This document shows, piece after piece, positions 8,196-16,299 of a stretch of 39,904 nt of DNA (its first letter is position 1; every line of letters starts with the position of its first letter). Below the pieces are notes generated by a model. The model ran no database searches. It was not told where the DNA came from and saw only the letters and a program-made list of their open reading frames with translations. Where the stretch lies: the NCBI GenBank assembly GCA_026399375.1, contig JAPLRD010000099.1, forward strand, positions 1-39,904, read 5' to 3'. Made by a program: the position numbers and the translations under genes. Origin of the DNA: Pseudomonadota bacterium (GTDB lineage Bacteria > Pseudomonadota > Gammaproteobacteria > Burkholderiales > SG8-39).

Positions 8196-8921
8196 ATGAA
8201 CCTGGGAATTTTCTTCGATCAGGTGCCCGACGGTGACGGAACCTGGTGGCAGATGCTGGCATCGGGCCTGGGCTGGACCTTGGGTGCGGCGTTTTTCGCC
8301 TGGATCATTGCGTTCATACTGGGTTCGGTCGTCGGCGTGGTGCGCACGACGAACAAACCCTGGCTGGTGCACATCGGCAATGCCTATGTCGAGCTGTTCC
8401 GCAACATCCCGCTGATCGTACAGTTTTTCGTCTGGTATTTCGTCGTGCCCGGGCTGATCCCGGCGGTGAAGGTCTGGGTGGTGACGCTGGATCCGACCGA
8501 GCACCAGTTTGTCACCTCCGTCGTCTGCCTGGGCTTTTTCACCTCCGCGCGCATTGCCGAGCAGGTACGCTCGGGCATCCAGTCGCTTTCGCACGGCCAG
8601 CGCAACGCCGGCTACGCCATCGGTCTGACCCAGGCGCAGACTTATCGCTATGTGCTCCTGCCCATGGCATACCGCATCATCCTGCCGCCGCTCACCTCCG
8701 AGGTGATGAACCTGATCAAGAATACCGCGGTCGCATATTCCATCGGTCTGACCGAATTATTTTTTCGCACGCGCGAAATGGGCGAGATGACTTTCCGCTA
8801 CTTCGAGGCGTTCGCCGCCGCGACGTTGGTCTATGTAGTCATCGCGATGAGCGCCAACCGCGTCATGGCCCTGATCGAGCGGCGGGTGGCCGTCCCCGGC
8901 TACATCACAGGCGGCAAGTAA
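8196..8921 (+). CDS. gltJ: Amino-acid ABC transporter permease, GltJ type
   Basis: A 241-residue inner-membrane permease of the HisMQ/GltJK family with about five membrane segments, including WTLGAAFFAWIIAFILGSVVGVV and the ELFRNIPLIVQFFVWYFVV stretch. The cytoplasmic EAA loop that docks on the ATPase is visible at about residues 125-150 (IRSGIQSLSHGQRNAGYAIGLT-like region, with G-Q-x-x-A-x-x-I-G-L). The ATG at 8196 has a GGGAGG site upstream. It pairs with gltK, whose ATG overlaps this gene's TAA by one base. The GltJ assignment follows from length, position and the long loop between the first segments. Confidence 0.92.
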   Translation: MNLGIFFDQVPDGDGTWWQMLASGLGWTLGAAFFAWIIAFILGSVVGVVRTTNKPWLVHIGNAYVELFRNIPLIVQFFVWYFVVPGLIPAVKVWVVTLDPTEHQFVTSVVCLGFFTSARIAEQVRSGIQSLSHGQRNAGYAIGLTQAQTYRYVLLPMAYRIILPPLTSEVMNLIKNTAVAYSIGLTELFFRTREMGEMTFRYFEAFAAATLVYVVIAMSANRVMALIERRVAVPGYITGGK

Positions 8922-9607
8922 TGGGCGATCTCGACTTCGATGTCATCGGCCGTACCCTGCCCTATCTGTTGCAGGGACTGCAGTACACGGTGCAACTCAC
9001 CCTGGCGGCGGCGCTGGGCGGCACCATCTTCGGCACGCTGCTGGCGATGGCCCGGCTGTCCTCGTTCAAACCGCTGGCCCTTGCCGCCGCGGGCTACGTG
9101 AACCTGATGCGCTCGCTGCCGCTGCTGCTGGTGATCTTCTGGTTCTATTTCCTGGTGCCGGTGCTGGCGCAGGCGGCCATGGGCTGGGAGCGGCCGCCGC
9201 AGATCGGCGCGGAGCGCTCCGCCTACGTCACGTTCATCATGTTCCAGGCGGCGTACTACTGCGAAATCATGCGCGCCGGCATCCAGAGCATCTCCCGCGG
9301 CCAGATCGGCGCGGCGTACGCCGTCGGCCTCACCTACTGGCAGTCGATGAAACTGATCATCCTGCCGCAGGCTTTCCGCAACATGCTGCCGGTGCTGCTG
9401 ACCCAAACCATCGTCCTGTTCCAGGACGTATCGCTGGTGTCGCTCCTGAACGTGACCGATTTCGTCGGCGCCGCCGTCAAGATCGCGCAGCGCGACAGCC
9501 GCATCGTCGAAATGTACCTGTTCGTGGCCGTCGTCTATTTCATCCTGTGTTATGCGATGTCGTACATGGCGAAGCGCCTGCAGCAGAAGATCGCCATCGT
9601 GCATTGA
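8921..9607 (+). CDS. gltK: Amino-acid ABC transporter permease, GltK type
   Basis: A 228-residue second permease of the same family. The conserved N-terminal TLPYLLQGLQYTVQLTLAAA is present, with NLMRSLPLLLVIFWFYFLVPV and the EAA loop IMRAGIQSISRGQIGAAYAVGL at about residues 120-141 in two parts, followed by ILPQAFRNMLPVLLTQTIVLFQDVSL. It forms the heterodimeric channel with GltJ. The ATG at 8921 shares its first base with the last base of the gltJ stop codon (TAATG), a strong sign of coupled translation and the reason for this start. Confidence 0.93.
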   Translation: MGDLDFDVIGRTLPYLLQGLQYTVQLTLAAALGGTIFGTLLAMARLSSFKPLALAAAGYVNLMRSLPLLLVIFWFYFLVPVLAQAAMGWERPPQIGAERSAYVTFIMFQAAYYCEIMRAGIQSISRGQIGAAYAVGLTYWQSMKLIILPQAFRNMLPVLLTQTIVLFQDVSLVSLLNVTDFVGAAVKIAQRDSRIVEMYLFVAVVYFILCYAMSYMAKRLQQKIAIVH

Positions 9608-9631
9608 ACGCCAAGCTGAGAGAATCCGAAC

Positions 9632-10360
9632 ATGATCGAAATCAAAGACGTGAGCAAGTGGTACGGCAGCTTCCAGGTCCTCACCCATTGCACCACCCAC
9701 GTCAGGAAAGGCGAAGTGGTGGTGGTGTGCGGGCCGTCGGGATCGGGCAAATCGACGCTGATCAAGACGGTGAACGCACTCGAGCCGTTCCAGAAGGGCG
9801 AGATCAATGTCGACGGCATCTCGGTCGGCGACTCCAAGACCGACCTGCCCAAGCTGCGCGCGAAAATCGGCATGGTGTTCCAGAACTTCGAACTGTTTCC
9901 GCACATGAAAATCACCGAAAACCTGACCATAGGCCAGATCAAGGTGCTCGGGCGCAGCCCGGACGAGGCGCGTGAACGCGGCCTGAAGATGCTCGATCGC
10001 GTGGGACTCATTGCGCAGAAGGACAAATTTCCCGGCCAGCTCTCAGGCGGCCAGCAGCAGCGCGTCGCCATCGCGCGCGCTCTCTCCATGGACCCGATCG
10101 CCATGCTGTTCGACGAACCGACCTCGGCGCTGGACCCGGAGATGATCAACGAGGTGCTGGACGTAATGGTACAACTCGCGCAGGAAGGCATGACCATGAT
10201 GTGCGTCACCCACGAGATGGGCTTCGCGCGGAGGGTAGCGCATCGCGTCATCTTCATGGACCAGGGCGCCATCGTCGAGGACGCGACCAAGGACGATTTC
10301 TTCGGCAAGCCGCGCTCTGAGCGGGCGCAGCTTTTCCTGTCGAAAATCCTGCATCACTGA
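9632..10360 (+). CDS. gltL: Amino-acid ABC transporter ATP-binding protein, GltL type
   Basis: A 242-residue ABC ATPase, the normal size for the polar amino-acid uptake family. Walker [10 protein letters not shown] is near residue 35, the Q-loop [12 protein letters not shown] near 85, the signature LSGGQQQR near 136, Walker [15 protein letters not shown] near 156, and the H-loop [11 protein letters not shown] near 192. It energises the GltJK permease at the cytoplasmic face. It starts 24 bp after gltK; the ribosome site is weak (GAGAG). It is the last gene of the operon, and a perfect hairpin spans its stop codon. Confidence 0.95.
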   Translation: MIEIKDVSKWYGSFQVLTHCTTHVRKGEVVVVCGPSGSGKSTLIKTVNALEPFQKGEINVDGISVGDSKTDLPKLRAKIGMVFQNFELFPHMKITENLTIGQIKVLGRSPDEARERGLKMLDRVGLIAQKDKFPGQLSGGQQQRVAIARALSMDPIAMLFDEPTSALDPEMINEVLDVMVQLAQEGMTMMCVTHEMGFARRVAHRVIFMDQGAIVEDATKDDFFGKPRSERAQLFLSKILHH

Positions 10361-10366
10361 TGCAGG
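10348..10366. terminator. Hairpin across the gltL stop, between convergent genes
   Basis: CCTGCATC (10348-10355) and GATGCAGG (10359-10366) pair perfectly around ACT, which overlaps the gltL TGA. The next gene on the other strand ends 8 bp later, so this could serve as a shared end-of-transcript structure. There is no T-tract, so the call is tentative. Confidence 0.4.
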
Positions 10367-10373
10367 GCGGCGG

Positions 10374-11132
10374 TCACTTTTTCAGCTTCTCGATCGCACC
10401 GACGTAGAGGCGGTTCAAGGTCGGCGAGATGACGAGTTCGTTCACGCAGGCCCGCGGCGGCAGGCTTGCCAGAAAAAGCAGCGTCTGCCCCAGGTCTTCG
10501 GCCTGCAGCATTTTCTCCCGATCTTCCCTGGAGGGCGGCGCCGGACGCTTGTCCAGTATGGGTGTGGCGACCTCGCCCGGCAGCACCGAAGTCGCGCGTA
10601 TGCCGTTGACGCATTCTTCGATGTTGATCGACTCGGTCAGCGCGATAACGGCGCGTTTGGTCGCGTTATAGGCCGGCCCGGTCAGCATGCTGGGATAGCG
10701 CCCGGCCCAGGAGGAAACGTTGATCACCAATCCGTCCTTTTGCTTGCGCATCGCCGGCAGCACCGCCTGGCAGCAGTAGAACAGGCCGTTGAGGTTGATC
10801 GCGACGACTTCGTCCCAACCCTCCACCGATACGTTGCTGAAGCTGCGCTTGGGGAGGTTGGTGCCGGCACTGTTGATCAGGATGTCGATGCGACCATGCC
10901 GGCGCAGGATATCCTCTCCCGCCTTGGCCACGGCCTTCTTGTCCGAGACTTCGAGTTGCAGCACTTCCGCGCTGCCCAGCGCCTGCACCTGTTTCAGCGC
11001 CGAGGCGTTGGTCGCTGCGGTGCGGCCTGAAATCACCACGTGCGCGCCGGCGCGTGCCAGTTCCAGCGCCCCTGCTAGGCCGATGCCGCTGCCGCCGCCC
11101 GTGATCCACGCCACTTTGCCTTTCAAGCTCAT
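10374..11132 (-). CDS. SDR-family oxidoreductase
   Basis: A 252-residue classical short-chain dehydrogenase. The cofactor motif TGGGSGIG is at about residues 11-18, the NSAG motif near 90, and the catalytic Ser (VINVSSWAG) with YNATK near 155-159. An Arg/Thr-rich end of beta-2 (SGRTAATN) favours NADP(H). The start ATG (11132-11130) has AAGGAG six bases upstream. It is the last gene of the minus-strand lipid operon, separated from the upstream GST gene by repeat copy 1. Its substrate cannot be read from sequence; a 3-hydroxyacyl-CoA or similar lipid intermediate fits the neighbours. Confidence 0.88.
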   Translation of the reverse strand: MSLKGKVAWITGGGSGIGLAGALELARAGAHVVISGRTAATNASALKQVQALGSAEVLQLEVSDKKAVAKAGEDILRRHGRIDILINSAGTNLPKRSFSNVSVEGWDEVVAINLNGLFYCCQAVLPAMRKQKDGLVINVSSWAGRYPSMLTGPAYNATKRAVIALTESINIEECVNGIRATSVLPGEVATPILDKRPAPPSREDREKMLQAEDLGQTLLFLASLPPRACVNELVISPTLNRLYVGAIEKLKK

Positions 11133-11171
11133 GCTGTCTCCTTCTGTATTTCTATGGGAATTTCCAAGAAT

Positions 11172-11252
11172 TGTCATTTCGAGGGCGAAGCCCGAGAAAT
11201 CTGCTGCTTGCACGCTTTGAAAAGCAGATTCCTCGCCGCGCTCGGAATGACA
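11172..11252. repeat. 81-bp palindromic repeat, family 1, copy 1
   Basis: Begins TGTCATTTCGAG and ends CTCGGAATGACA. The two halves are inverted copies meeting at AATCTGCT...AGCAGATT. In this copy the left half-hairpin has ATTTC/GAAAT where the others have ATTCC/GGAAT, a paired change that keeps the stem. It lies between the SDR and GST genes. Confidence 0.88.
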
Positions 11253-11277
11253 GGATCGGGATGCTCTGCGATGCCGA

Positions 11278-11982
11278 TTATCTCTTTTGATACTGCGTCG
11301 CGCCGAACAGCATTTCCTTTGCCTTGTCGTCCATCAGCGGTTTGCGCAGGTCGGCCAACACCTTCAGGCCGCGCTGCACCGCGGGACGCGCGGCGATGCC
11401 GTCGAACCATTTCTTCAGGTGCGGATAGTCGTCCATGTTCACCCCCTGCCTTTCCGGGTAGCGCAGCCAGGGCATGATGGCCATGTCGGCGATGGTGTAT
11501 TCGTCGCAGGCGATGAACCGGCTCTCGGTGAGGCGCCGGTCCATCACGCCGTAGAGCCGGTTCGCCTCCTTGGCGTAGCGCTGCATGGCGTAGGGGATTT
11601 TCTCCGGCGCGTAGCCGAGAAAGTGGTGCGCCTGGCCCAGCATCGGCCCCACGCCGCCCATCTGGAACATCAGCCACTGCAGCGTGGACCAGCGCTCGCG
11701 CAGGTCATCAGGGAGAAACTTGCCCGACTTGGAAGCCAGATAGAGCAGCATCGCACCCGATTCGAACATCGACATCGGCTTGCCCGTTTTTTCGTCGCGG
11801 GGGCCGTCCGAATCGATCATCGCCGGCATTTTGTTGTTCGGGCTGATCTTCAGGAACTCGGGCTTGAACTGATCGCCCGCGCCGATATCGACCGGATGCA
11901 CGCGATAGGGGAGTCCGGTTTCTTCCAGCATGATGTGAATCTTGTGGCCGTTCGGCGTGGCCCAGGAATACAGGTCGATCAT
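11278..11982 (-). CDS. Nu-class glutathione S-transferase-like protein (YfcG/YghU type)
   Basis: A 234-residue GST-fold protein of the YfcG-like group. The N-terminal thioredoxin-like domain reads LYSWATPNGHKIHIMLEE; the Thr-Pro-Asn-Gly stretch is the hallmark of Nu-class disulfide reductases that lack the usual catalytic Tyr/Ser. EFLKISPNNKMPAM and FESGAMLLYLA (glutathione contacts) follow, then an all-helical C-terminal domain with IADMAIMPWL. It likely acts as a cytosolic glutathione-dependent disulfide or peroxide reductase. The ATG at 11982-11980 has AAGGAG seven bases upstream. It sits in the minus-strand lipid operon between two repeat elements. Confidence 0.9.
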   Translation of the reverse strand: MIDLYSWATPNGHKIHIMLEETGLPYRVHPVDIGAGDQFKPEFLKISPNNKMPAMIDSDGPRDEKTGKPMSMFESGAMLLYLASKSGKFLPDDLRERWSTLQWLMFQMGGVGPMLGQAHHFLGYAPEKIPYAMQRYAKEANRLYGVMDRRLTESRFIACDEYTIADMAIMPWLRYPERQGVNMDDYPHLKKWFDGIAARPAVQRGLKVLADLRKPLMDDKAKEMLFGATQYQKR

Positions 11983-12012
11983 CGCTACGCTCCTTGTTAG
12001 AGTTTAACAATA

Positions 12013-12073
12013 CGAGGGGATACCTCCCCTCGTGCTCCCCTAAATCAGTCGTAACAAAACGACTTTTGTTACG
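12013..12073. repeat. Double-hairpin repeat, family 2, copy A
   Basis: Hairpin 1: CGAGGGGA (12013-12020) with TCCCCTCG (12025-12032). Then a CCCCTAAAT linker. Hairpin 2: CGTAACAAAA (12050-12059) with TTTTGTTACG (12064-12073), perfect. The second hairpin supplies the TAA stop of the MaoC-like gene (12071-12069). The same layout recurs at 18067-18129. Confidence 0.85.
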
Positions 12074-12551
12074 AATTCTTTGTACGCTTGCGGATGAGAT
12101 ATTTGTGCGTTCCGTCGAGCACCAGTTCGCCGCGCTGGTTGTGCACTGTGGCGCGCATCACCACTACGCCGGTGGTGCGCTGCGCCACGAGCTCGATGAT
12201 TTCCAGCGCGGAATACAGGGTGTCGCCGGCGTACACGCCCTTGAGGAAACGGCTGGACTGCTCGATGAAACCCATGAGCGAATCCTCGACCTGGTGCGGA
12301 AACATGCCGGCGCCGGCGACAGTCTGGATCGCCACCTGGAAGCCGTGCGCCAGCAGGTCGGGCATGCCGTGCGCGCGGCAGTATTCGCGGTCGTAATGCA
12401 CCGGGTGGTTGTCGCCGCTCGCCGCCTGGAAGGCGAGGAAATGCGCGTCGGTCATGGTGCGGCTGGGCAGGCGGAAGACTTCGCCGACGCGGAAATCGTC
12501 GAACCAGCGCTGCTCGGCTAGTTGGTGGGAACGCGGATCGAATGCCGGCAT
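12069..12551 (-). CDS. MaoC-like (hot-dog fold) acyl-CoA dehydratase
   Basis: A 160-residue MaoC-like protein. The R-hydratase signature is visible near residue 46: FQAASGDNHPVHYD, containing the catalytic Asp-x-x-x-x-His arrangement, followed by LLAHGFQVA. FLKGVYAGDTLYSALEI is the conserved beta-sheet region. It would hydrate a trans-2-enoyl-CoA to the (R)-3-hydroxyacyl-CoA, or act on a related thioester, in the cytosol. The start ATG at 12551-12549 lies 17 bp from repeat copy 2, and the ribosome site is weak. Its stop lies inside the family 2 double hairpin. Placed between an MDR reductase and a GST in the lipid operon. Confidence 0.88.
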   Translation of the reverse strand: MPAFDPRSHQLAEQRWFDDFRVGEVFRLPSRTMTDAHFLAFQAASGDNHPVHYDREYCRAHGMPDLLAHGFQVAIQTVAGAGMFPHQVEDSLMGFIEQSSRFLKGVYAGDTLYSALEIIELVAQRTTGVVVMRATVHNQRGELVLDGTHKYLIRKRTKNS

Positions 12552-12568
12552 TTTCGAGTCTCAAAAAC

Positions 12569-12668
12569 TGTCATTCCGAGGCCACTGGCCGAGGAATCTG
12601 CTGTTTTGGTGAACTGCAAAAGCAGATTCCTCGCGAAGTTTATCCCCGGAGGGGGACTCGGAATGACA
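12569..12668. repeat. 100-bp palindromic repeat, family 1, copy 2
   Basis: Begins TGTCATTCCGAG and ends CTCGGAATGACA. The right half-hairpin is about 20 bp longer than in the other copies (extra GTTTATCCCCGGAGGGGG). It lies between the MDR and MaoC genes, immediately upstream of the MaoC start. The flank CAGAATCGGGAT resembles CAGGATCGGGAT beside copy 1. Confidence 0.87.
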
Positions 12669-12716
12669 GAATCGGGATTGTTGTAGACGACCACAATACC
12701 CCAGTTCAATTTGCGC

Positions 12717-13715
12717 CTATACCAGCTTCACCAGTTGCTTGCCGAAATTCTGGCCCTTGAGCAAGCCGATGAAGGCCTTGGGCGCGTTCTCCAATCCCTG
12801 CGCCACCGACTCGCGGTATTTCAGCTGGCCCGAGGCGACCCAGCCGGCGAGGTCCTTCAGCGCCGGCGGCCACAGGTTCAGCCGGTCGCTGACGATGAAG
12901 CCCTGCACCTTGATGCGGTTGGTCAGGATCGCGCGGAAGGTCTGCACGCCGTAGGCCTCGGTCGCGTTGTATTGCGAGATCAGGCCGCACACGGCGATGC
13001 GCGAGAACGGGTTGGTGCGCTTCAACACCGCATCCAGTATTTCACCGCCGACGTTTTCAAAATAGCAATCGATGCCGTCGGGCACGGCCGCTTTCAGGTC
13101 TTCGTTCAGCTTGCCCGCTTTGTAATCGACGCAGGCATCGAAGCCGAGCTCTTTCACCACGTACTCGCACTTTTCCCTGCCGCCGGCAATGCCCACGGCA
13201 CGGCAGCCCTTGAGCTTGGCGATCTGGCCCACGGCGCTGCCCACGGCGCCGGACGCCGCGGAGACCACCACGGTCTCGCCGGGCTTGGGCTGGCAGATGT
13301 CCAGCAGACCGACCCAGGCGGTGACGCCGGGCATGCCGATCACGCCCAGGTAGGCCGACATGGGTACGCGGCTCGCATCGACCTTGTTCACGCCGGTGCC
13401 GTCGGAGCAGCCGTACTGTTGCCAGCCGTAGGGGCCGGTGACGATGTCGCCGACCTTGAATTTGGGATTGTTCGATTCGATCACCTCGCCCACCGTGCCA
13501 CCGACCATGACCTGGCCGATTTCCGCCTTGGCGGCGTAGGACTTGCTGTCGTCCATGCGACCGCGCATATAGGGGTCGAGCGAAAGAAAGTGGTTGCGCA
13601 CGAGGATCTGTCCCTCGCCCGGTTTGGCGACGGGCGTGCTGACGATCTTGAAATTCGCTTCGGTGACCCAGCCCGTGGGGCGGCTGGCGAGCAGGACTTG
13701 CGTGTTGGTAGTCAT
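12717..13715 (-). CDS. Zinc-independent MDR-family NADPH-dependent oxidoreductase (CurA/YncB type)
   Basis: A 332-residue medium-chain reductase of the leukotriene B4 dehydrogenase/CurA-like group, which lacks zinc ligands. Visible features: NHFLSLDPYMRGRM near residue 45, GQVMVGGTVGEV, GMPGVTAWVGLLDI, the NADPH-binding AASGAVGSAVGQIAK near 150, GGREKCEYV, and the C-terminal GFIVSDRLN followed by GLENAPKAFIGLLKGQNFGKQLVKL. It would reduce the double bond of an enone or 2-alkenal using NADPH. The ATG at 13715-13713 has GAGG about eight bases upstream; the frame continues beyond it without support. It is downstream of the pimDC-type pair, separated by a REPIN-like element. Confidence 0.92.
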   Translation of the reverse strand: MTTNTQVLLASRPTGWVTEANFKIVSTPVAKPGEGQILVRNHFLSLDPYMRGRMDDSKSYAAKAEIGQVMVGGTVGEVIESNNPKFKVGDIVTGPYGWQQYGCSDGTGVNKVDASRVPMSAYLGVIGMPGVTAWVGLLDICQPKPGETVVVSAASGAVGSAVGQIAKLKGCRAVGIAGGREKCEYVVKELGFDACVDYKAGKLNEDLKAAVPDGIDCYFENVGGEILDAVLKRTNPFSRIAVCGLISQYNATEAYGVQTFRAILTNRIKVQGFIVSDRLNLWPPALKDLAGWVASGQLKYRESVAQGLENAPKAFIGLLKGQNFGKQLVKLV

Positions 13716-13771
13716 GAAAGAACCTCGACAAATGGTGATGGGGTTGCGGGCCAACCCCGGGCCGGTCGACT

Positions 13772-13824
13772 GTGGGAGCGAGCCTGCTCGCGAATGATCG
13801 AATCGCGAGCAAGCTCGCTCCCAC
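13772..13824. repeat. REPIN-like inverted doublet with Pseudomonas-type REP sequence
   Basis: GTGGGAGCGAGCCTGCTCGC and its inverted partner flank an ATGATCGAA-type spacer; the 22-base arms differ at one position. Each arm is itself an imperfect hairpin (GCGAGC..GCTCGC), as in REP units. The GTGGGAGCGAGC...GCTCGCGA form is the one I know from Pseudomonas genomes. It lies in the 129-bp gap between pimD and the MDR gene. No REP-associated tyrosine transposase is present in the window. Confidence 0.8.
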
Positions 13825-13844
13825 GAAAGTGCAACTGCAGTGCG

Positions 13845-14978
13845 CTACGCCGCGCTGGCGAATCGGTCTGAGTGGTGGTCCACGTCGCCCAGCGTGGCGT
13901 TGATCATGGCAAGGCGCTTGGCGTAATGGCCGGCGGCGAGTTCGTTGCTCACGCCCATGCCGCCATGCAGTTGTATCGCCTCCTGGCTGATGCTGCGGCC
14001 GGAGCGCCCGATCTGGATCTTGGCGGCGGAGACGGTGCGACTGCGCTCGCCGGCGTCCTGCGACTGCACTTTCACCGAGGCGAGATAGGCCATCGAGCGC
14101 GACTGCTCGCAATGGATGAACATGTCCACCGCCCGGTGTTGCAGGGCCTGGAAACTGCCGATGGCGCGGCCGAACTGCTGCCGCGTTTTCAGATATTCGA
14201 AGGTGGCGGCGTTCAGCGCTTCCATGGCGCCGACCGCTTCCGCGCACAGCGCCGACACGGCGAAATCCGCGGCACGCTCGAGCAGCGGCAACGCCCCGTC
14301 GACCGGCCCCAGCACGCTGTCCGCACCGGCTTTTACGTTTGCAAACTTGATCTCGGCGGCGCGCATGCCGTCTATGGTGCGATAGCCCTGCACCTGCACG
14401 CCCGCGGTCTTGGCATCGAGCAGGAACAGGCTGATGCCCTTGGCGTCGCGCTCGCCGCCGGCGGTTCGCGCCGATACGACGAGCTGGTTCGCGCTCTCGC
14501 CGTGCAGCACCACCGCCTTGTGGCCGTTGAGCACGTAGCCTGCGCCGTCGCGCCTGGCCGTGGTCGCTACGCAATTCAAGTCATGGCGTGAATCCGGTTC
14601 GCCCAGCGCTGCGGCAAGCAGCAGCTTGCCTTCCACGATTTTGGGCAGCACCGCCTGCTTCTGCGCTTCGCTGCCGGCGAGATCGACCAGACCGCCGCCC
14701 AGGACGACCGTGGAAAAATACGGTTCGATCACGATACCGCGGCCGAGTTCGGTCATGATCAGCATGGTGTCGACCGCCGTGCCGCCGAAGCCGCCGTGCG
14801 CTTCGGCAAAGGCCGCGCCGAGCAGGCCCATGTCGGCGAATTGCGCCCACACCTTGTCCGAATAGCCCTGCTTCGAGGCCATGATCGCCTTGCGCGCCTC
14901 GAAGCCGTATTCCTTGCTGATGTATTTCTGCAGGCTGTCGCGCAGCTGCTGCTGTTCTTCGCTGAAGATGAAATCCAT
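13845..14978 (-). CDS. Acyl-CoA dehydrogenase, PimD-like small subunit
   Basis: A 377-residue flavin-dependent acyl-CoA dehydrogenase of the PimD-like group, whose members pair with a PimC-like partner. N-terminal domain: MDFIFSEEQQQLRDSL, then GLLGAAFAEAHGGFGG near residue 55. The middle beta-domain has ALGEPDSRHDLN and GYVLNGHKAVVLHGESAN. The C-terminal helices have RQQFGRAIGSFQALQHR and IQLHGGMGVSNEL. A Glu sits in LLERAADFA, near the isovaleryl-CoA dehydrogenase catalytic position. The ATG is only two bases past the stop of the partner gene, so the pair is co-translated. Dicarboxylyl-CoA or side-chain acyl-CoA oxidation is the likely step; the substrate is not determined by sequence. Confidence 0.92.
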   Translation of the reverse strand: MDFIFSEEQQQLRDSLQKYISKEYGFEARKAIMASKQGYSDKVWAQFADMGLLGAAFAEAHGGFGGTAVDTMLIMTELGRGIVIEPYFSTVVLGGGLVDLAGSEAQKQAVLPKIVEGKLLLAAALGEPDSRHDLNCVATTARRDGAGYVLNGHKAVVLHGESANQLVVSARTAGGERDAKGISLFLLDAKTAGVQVQGYRTIDGMRAAEIKFANVKAGADSVLGPVDGALPLLERAADFAVSALCAEAVGAMEALNAATFEYLKTRQQFGRAIGSFQALQHRAVDMFIHCEQSRSMAYLASVKVQSQDAGERSRTVSAAKIQIGRSGRSISQEAIQLHGGMGVSNELAAGHYAKRLAMINATLGDVDHHSDRFASAA

Positions 14979-14980
14979 GT

Positions 14981-16168
14981 TTAAAGCCCCAAAACCATTT
15001 GCGAGATGATGTTCCGCTGAATTTCGTTCGAGCCGCCGTAGATCGAGGTCTTGCGGTAATTGAAATACACCGCGGCGGCGGAATGTCCATGATCCGGCCC
15101 CACCGGCTCGCCGTGCCAGTCGGCGGCGCGCGTCTCCGGGCGGAAGGGCAGGGCATAGGGCCCCATCGCGTCCATGGTGAGTTCGGTCAGCGCCTGCTGG
15201 ATGTCCGTTCCCTTGATCTTGAGTATGGAGGCCTCGGGCCCGGGCTTGGAGCGTGATGAGAGCACGCGCAGCAGCGTGATTTCCAGCGCCATGAGTTCGA
15301 CTTCGACCATGGTGATGCGGTCGCGAAAGCGCGGATCTTCGATCAGCGGCCTGCCGTTGCGCAGTTGCTTTGCGGCGATGCTCTTCAGTTGCTCCAGTTC
15401 GCGCTTGGATTCACCGAGGCGGGCGATGCCGGTGCGTTCGTGCCCGAGCAGGAATTTGGCGTAGGTCCAGCCCTTGCCCTCTTCGCCCACCAGGTTCTGC
15501 GCCGGGACCTTGACGTTGTCGAAGAAGGTCTCGTTGACCTCGTGCTCCTCGTCCAGCGTGATGATGGGGCGCACGGTGATGCCGGGGGAATGCATGTCGA
15601 TCAGCAGAAACGAAATGCCTTCCTGCTTTTTCACGGTGGAGTCGGTGCGCACCAGGCAAAAGATCATGTCGGCGTATTGTCCGAGCGTGGTCCAGGTCTT
15701 CTGCCCGTTGACGATGTAATGATCGCCTTCGCGCACTGCTTTGCATTTGAGCGAGGCCAGGTCCGAGCCCGAGCCGGGCTCGGAATAACCCTGCGCCCAC
15801 CAGTCTTCGGAGGACAGGATGCGCGGCAAGAAGTATTCCTTCTGCCATTTGCTGCCGAAATTCTGGATCACCGGCGCCACCATCACCAGGCCGAAGGGCA
15901 TGACGCGCGGCGCGCCGGCATAGCCGCATTCGTCTTCGAAAATGTGCTGCTGGATCGGCGTCCAGGCGCAGCCGCCGTATTCCTTGGGCCAGTTGGGCGC
16001 GACCCAGCCCTGCTTGTACAGGATCTTCTGCCAGCGCGCCCAGTCGTCCTTGACCAGGCGTTTGTGATGCAGCACCTTTTCCGAGATGTCCTCGGGCAGG
16101 CTGTTGCGGATGAAGGTGCGCACTTCGTCGCGAAATGCCTGTTCATCCTTGGTGTAATTGAGGTCCAT
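14981..16168 (-). CDS. Acyl-CoA dehydrogenase, PimC-like large subunit
   Basis: A 395-residue acyl-CoA dehydrogenase, PimC-like partner of the next gene. Motifs: MDLNYTKDEQAFRDEVRTF, GWVAPNWPKEYGG, the FAD-binding YSEPGSGSDLASLK, VNGQKTWTTLGQYAD, and the C-terminal IYGGSNEIQRNII with Gly where medium-chain enzymes have catalytic Glu. LLGHERTGIARLG carries a Glu at the isovaleryl-CoA dehydrogenase position, a plausible alternative base. The start ATG (16168-16166) has AAGGA seven bases upstream, and an extended -10 promoter lies about 40 bp further up. It is first in a six-gene minus-strand operon (pimC-pimD-MDR-maoC-GST-SDR). Heteromeric pairs of this type act on bulky or dicarboxylic acyl-CoAs. 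Confidence 0.93.
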   Translation of the reverse strand: MDLNYTKDEQAFRDEVRTFIRNSLPEDISEKVLHHKRLVKDDWARWQKILYKQGWVAPNWPKEYGGCAWTPIQQHIFEDECGYAGAPRVMPFGLVMVAPVIQNFGSKWQKEYFLPRILSSEDWWAQGYSEPGSGSDLASLKCKAVREGDHYIVNGQKTWTTLGQYADMIFCLVRTDSTVKKQEGISFLLIDMHSPGITVRPIITLDEEHEVNETFFDNVKVPAQNLVGEEGKGWTYAKFLLGHERTGIARLGESKRELEQLKSIAAKQLRNGRPLIEDPRFRDRITMVEVELMALEITLLRVLSSRSKPGPEASILKIKGTDIQQALTELTMDAMGPYALPFRPETRAADWHGEPVGPDHGHSAAAVYFNYRKTSIYGGSNEIQRNIISQMVLGL

Positions 16169-16204
16169 GGGAGGGTCCTTGGGATGGCGCGATAGACGGC
16201 TTTT

Positions 16205-16213
16205 AGTATATCA
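16205..16213 (-). promoter_or_regulatory. Extended -10 promoter for the pimCD-type operon
   Basis: On the minus strand TGATATACT gives a TATACT -10 hexamer (5 of 6) with the TG of an extended -10 one base upstream. No good -35 is visible at 17 bp, as is common for extended -10 promoters. It is 36 bp upstream of the pimC-like ATG. Confidence 0.55.
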
Positions 16214-16299
16214 CCCCACCTCCGGCGGTTCCGGCGTCCGGCCGTTTTCAGCGGATAGAAACGCTTGCGTCCGGCACCGGCAACCGGGCCCGAGTCTTT

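Noticed and set aside
8246-8920. Open frame in another register across gltJ running into gltK
   Set aside because: It is a GC-rich shadow of gltJ; gltK begins at ATG 8921 overlapping the gltJ stop.
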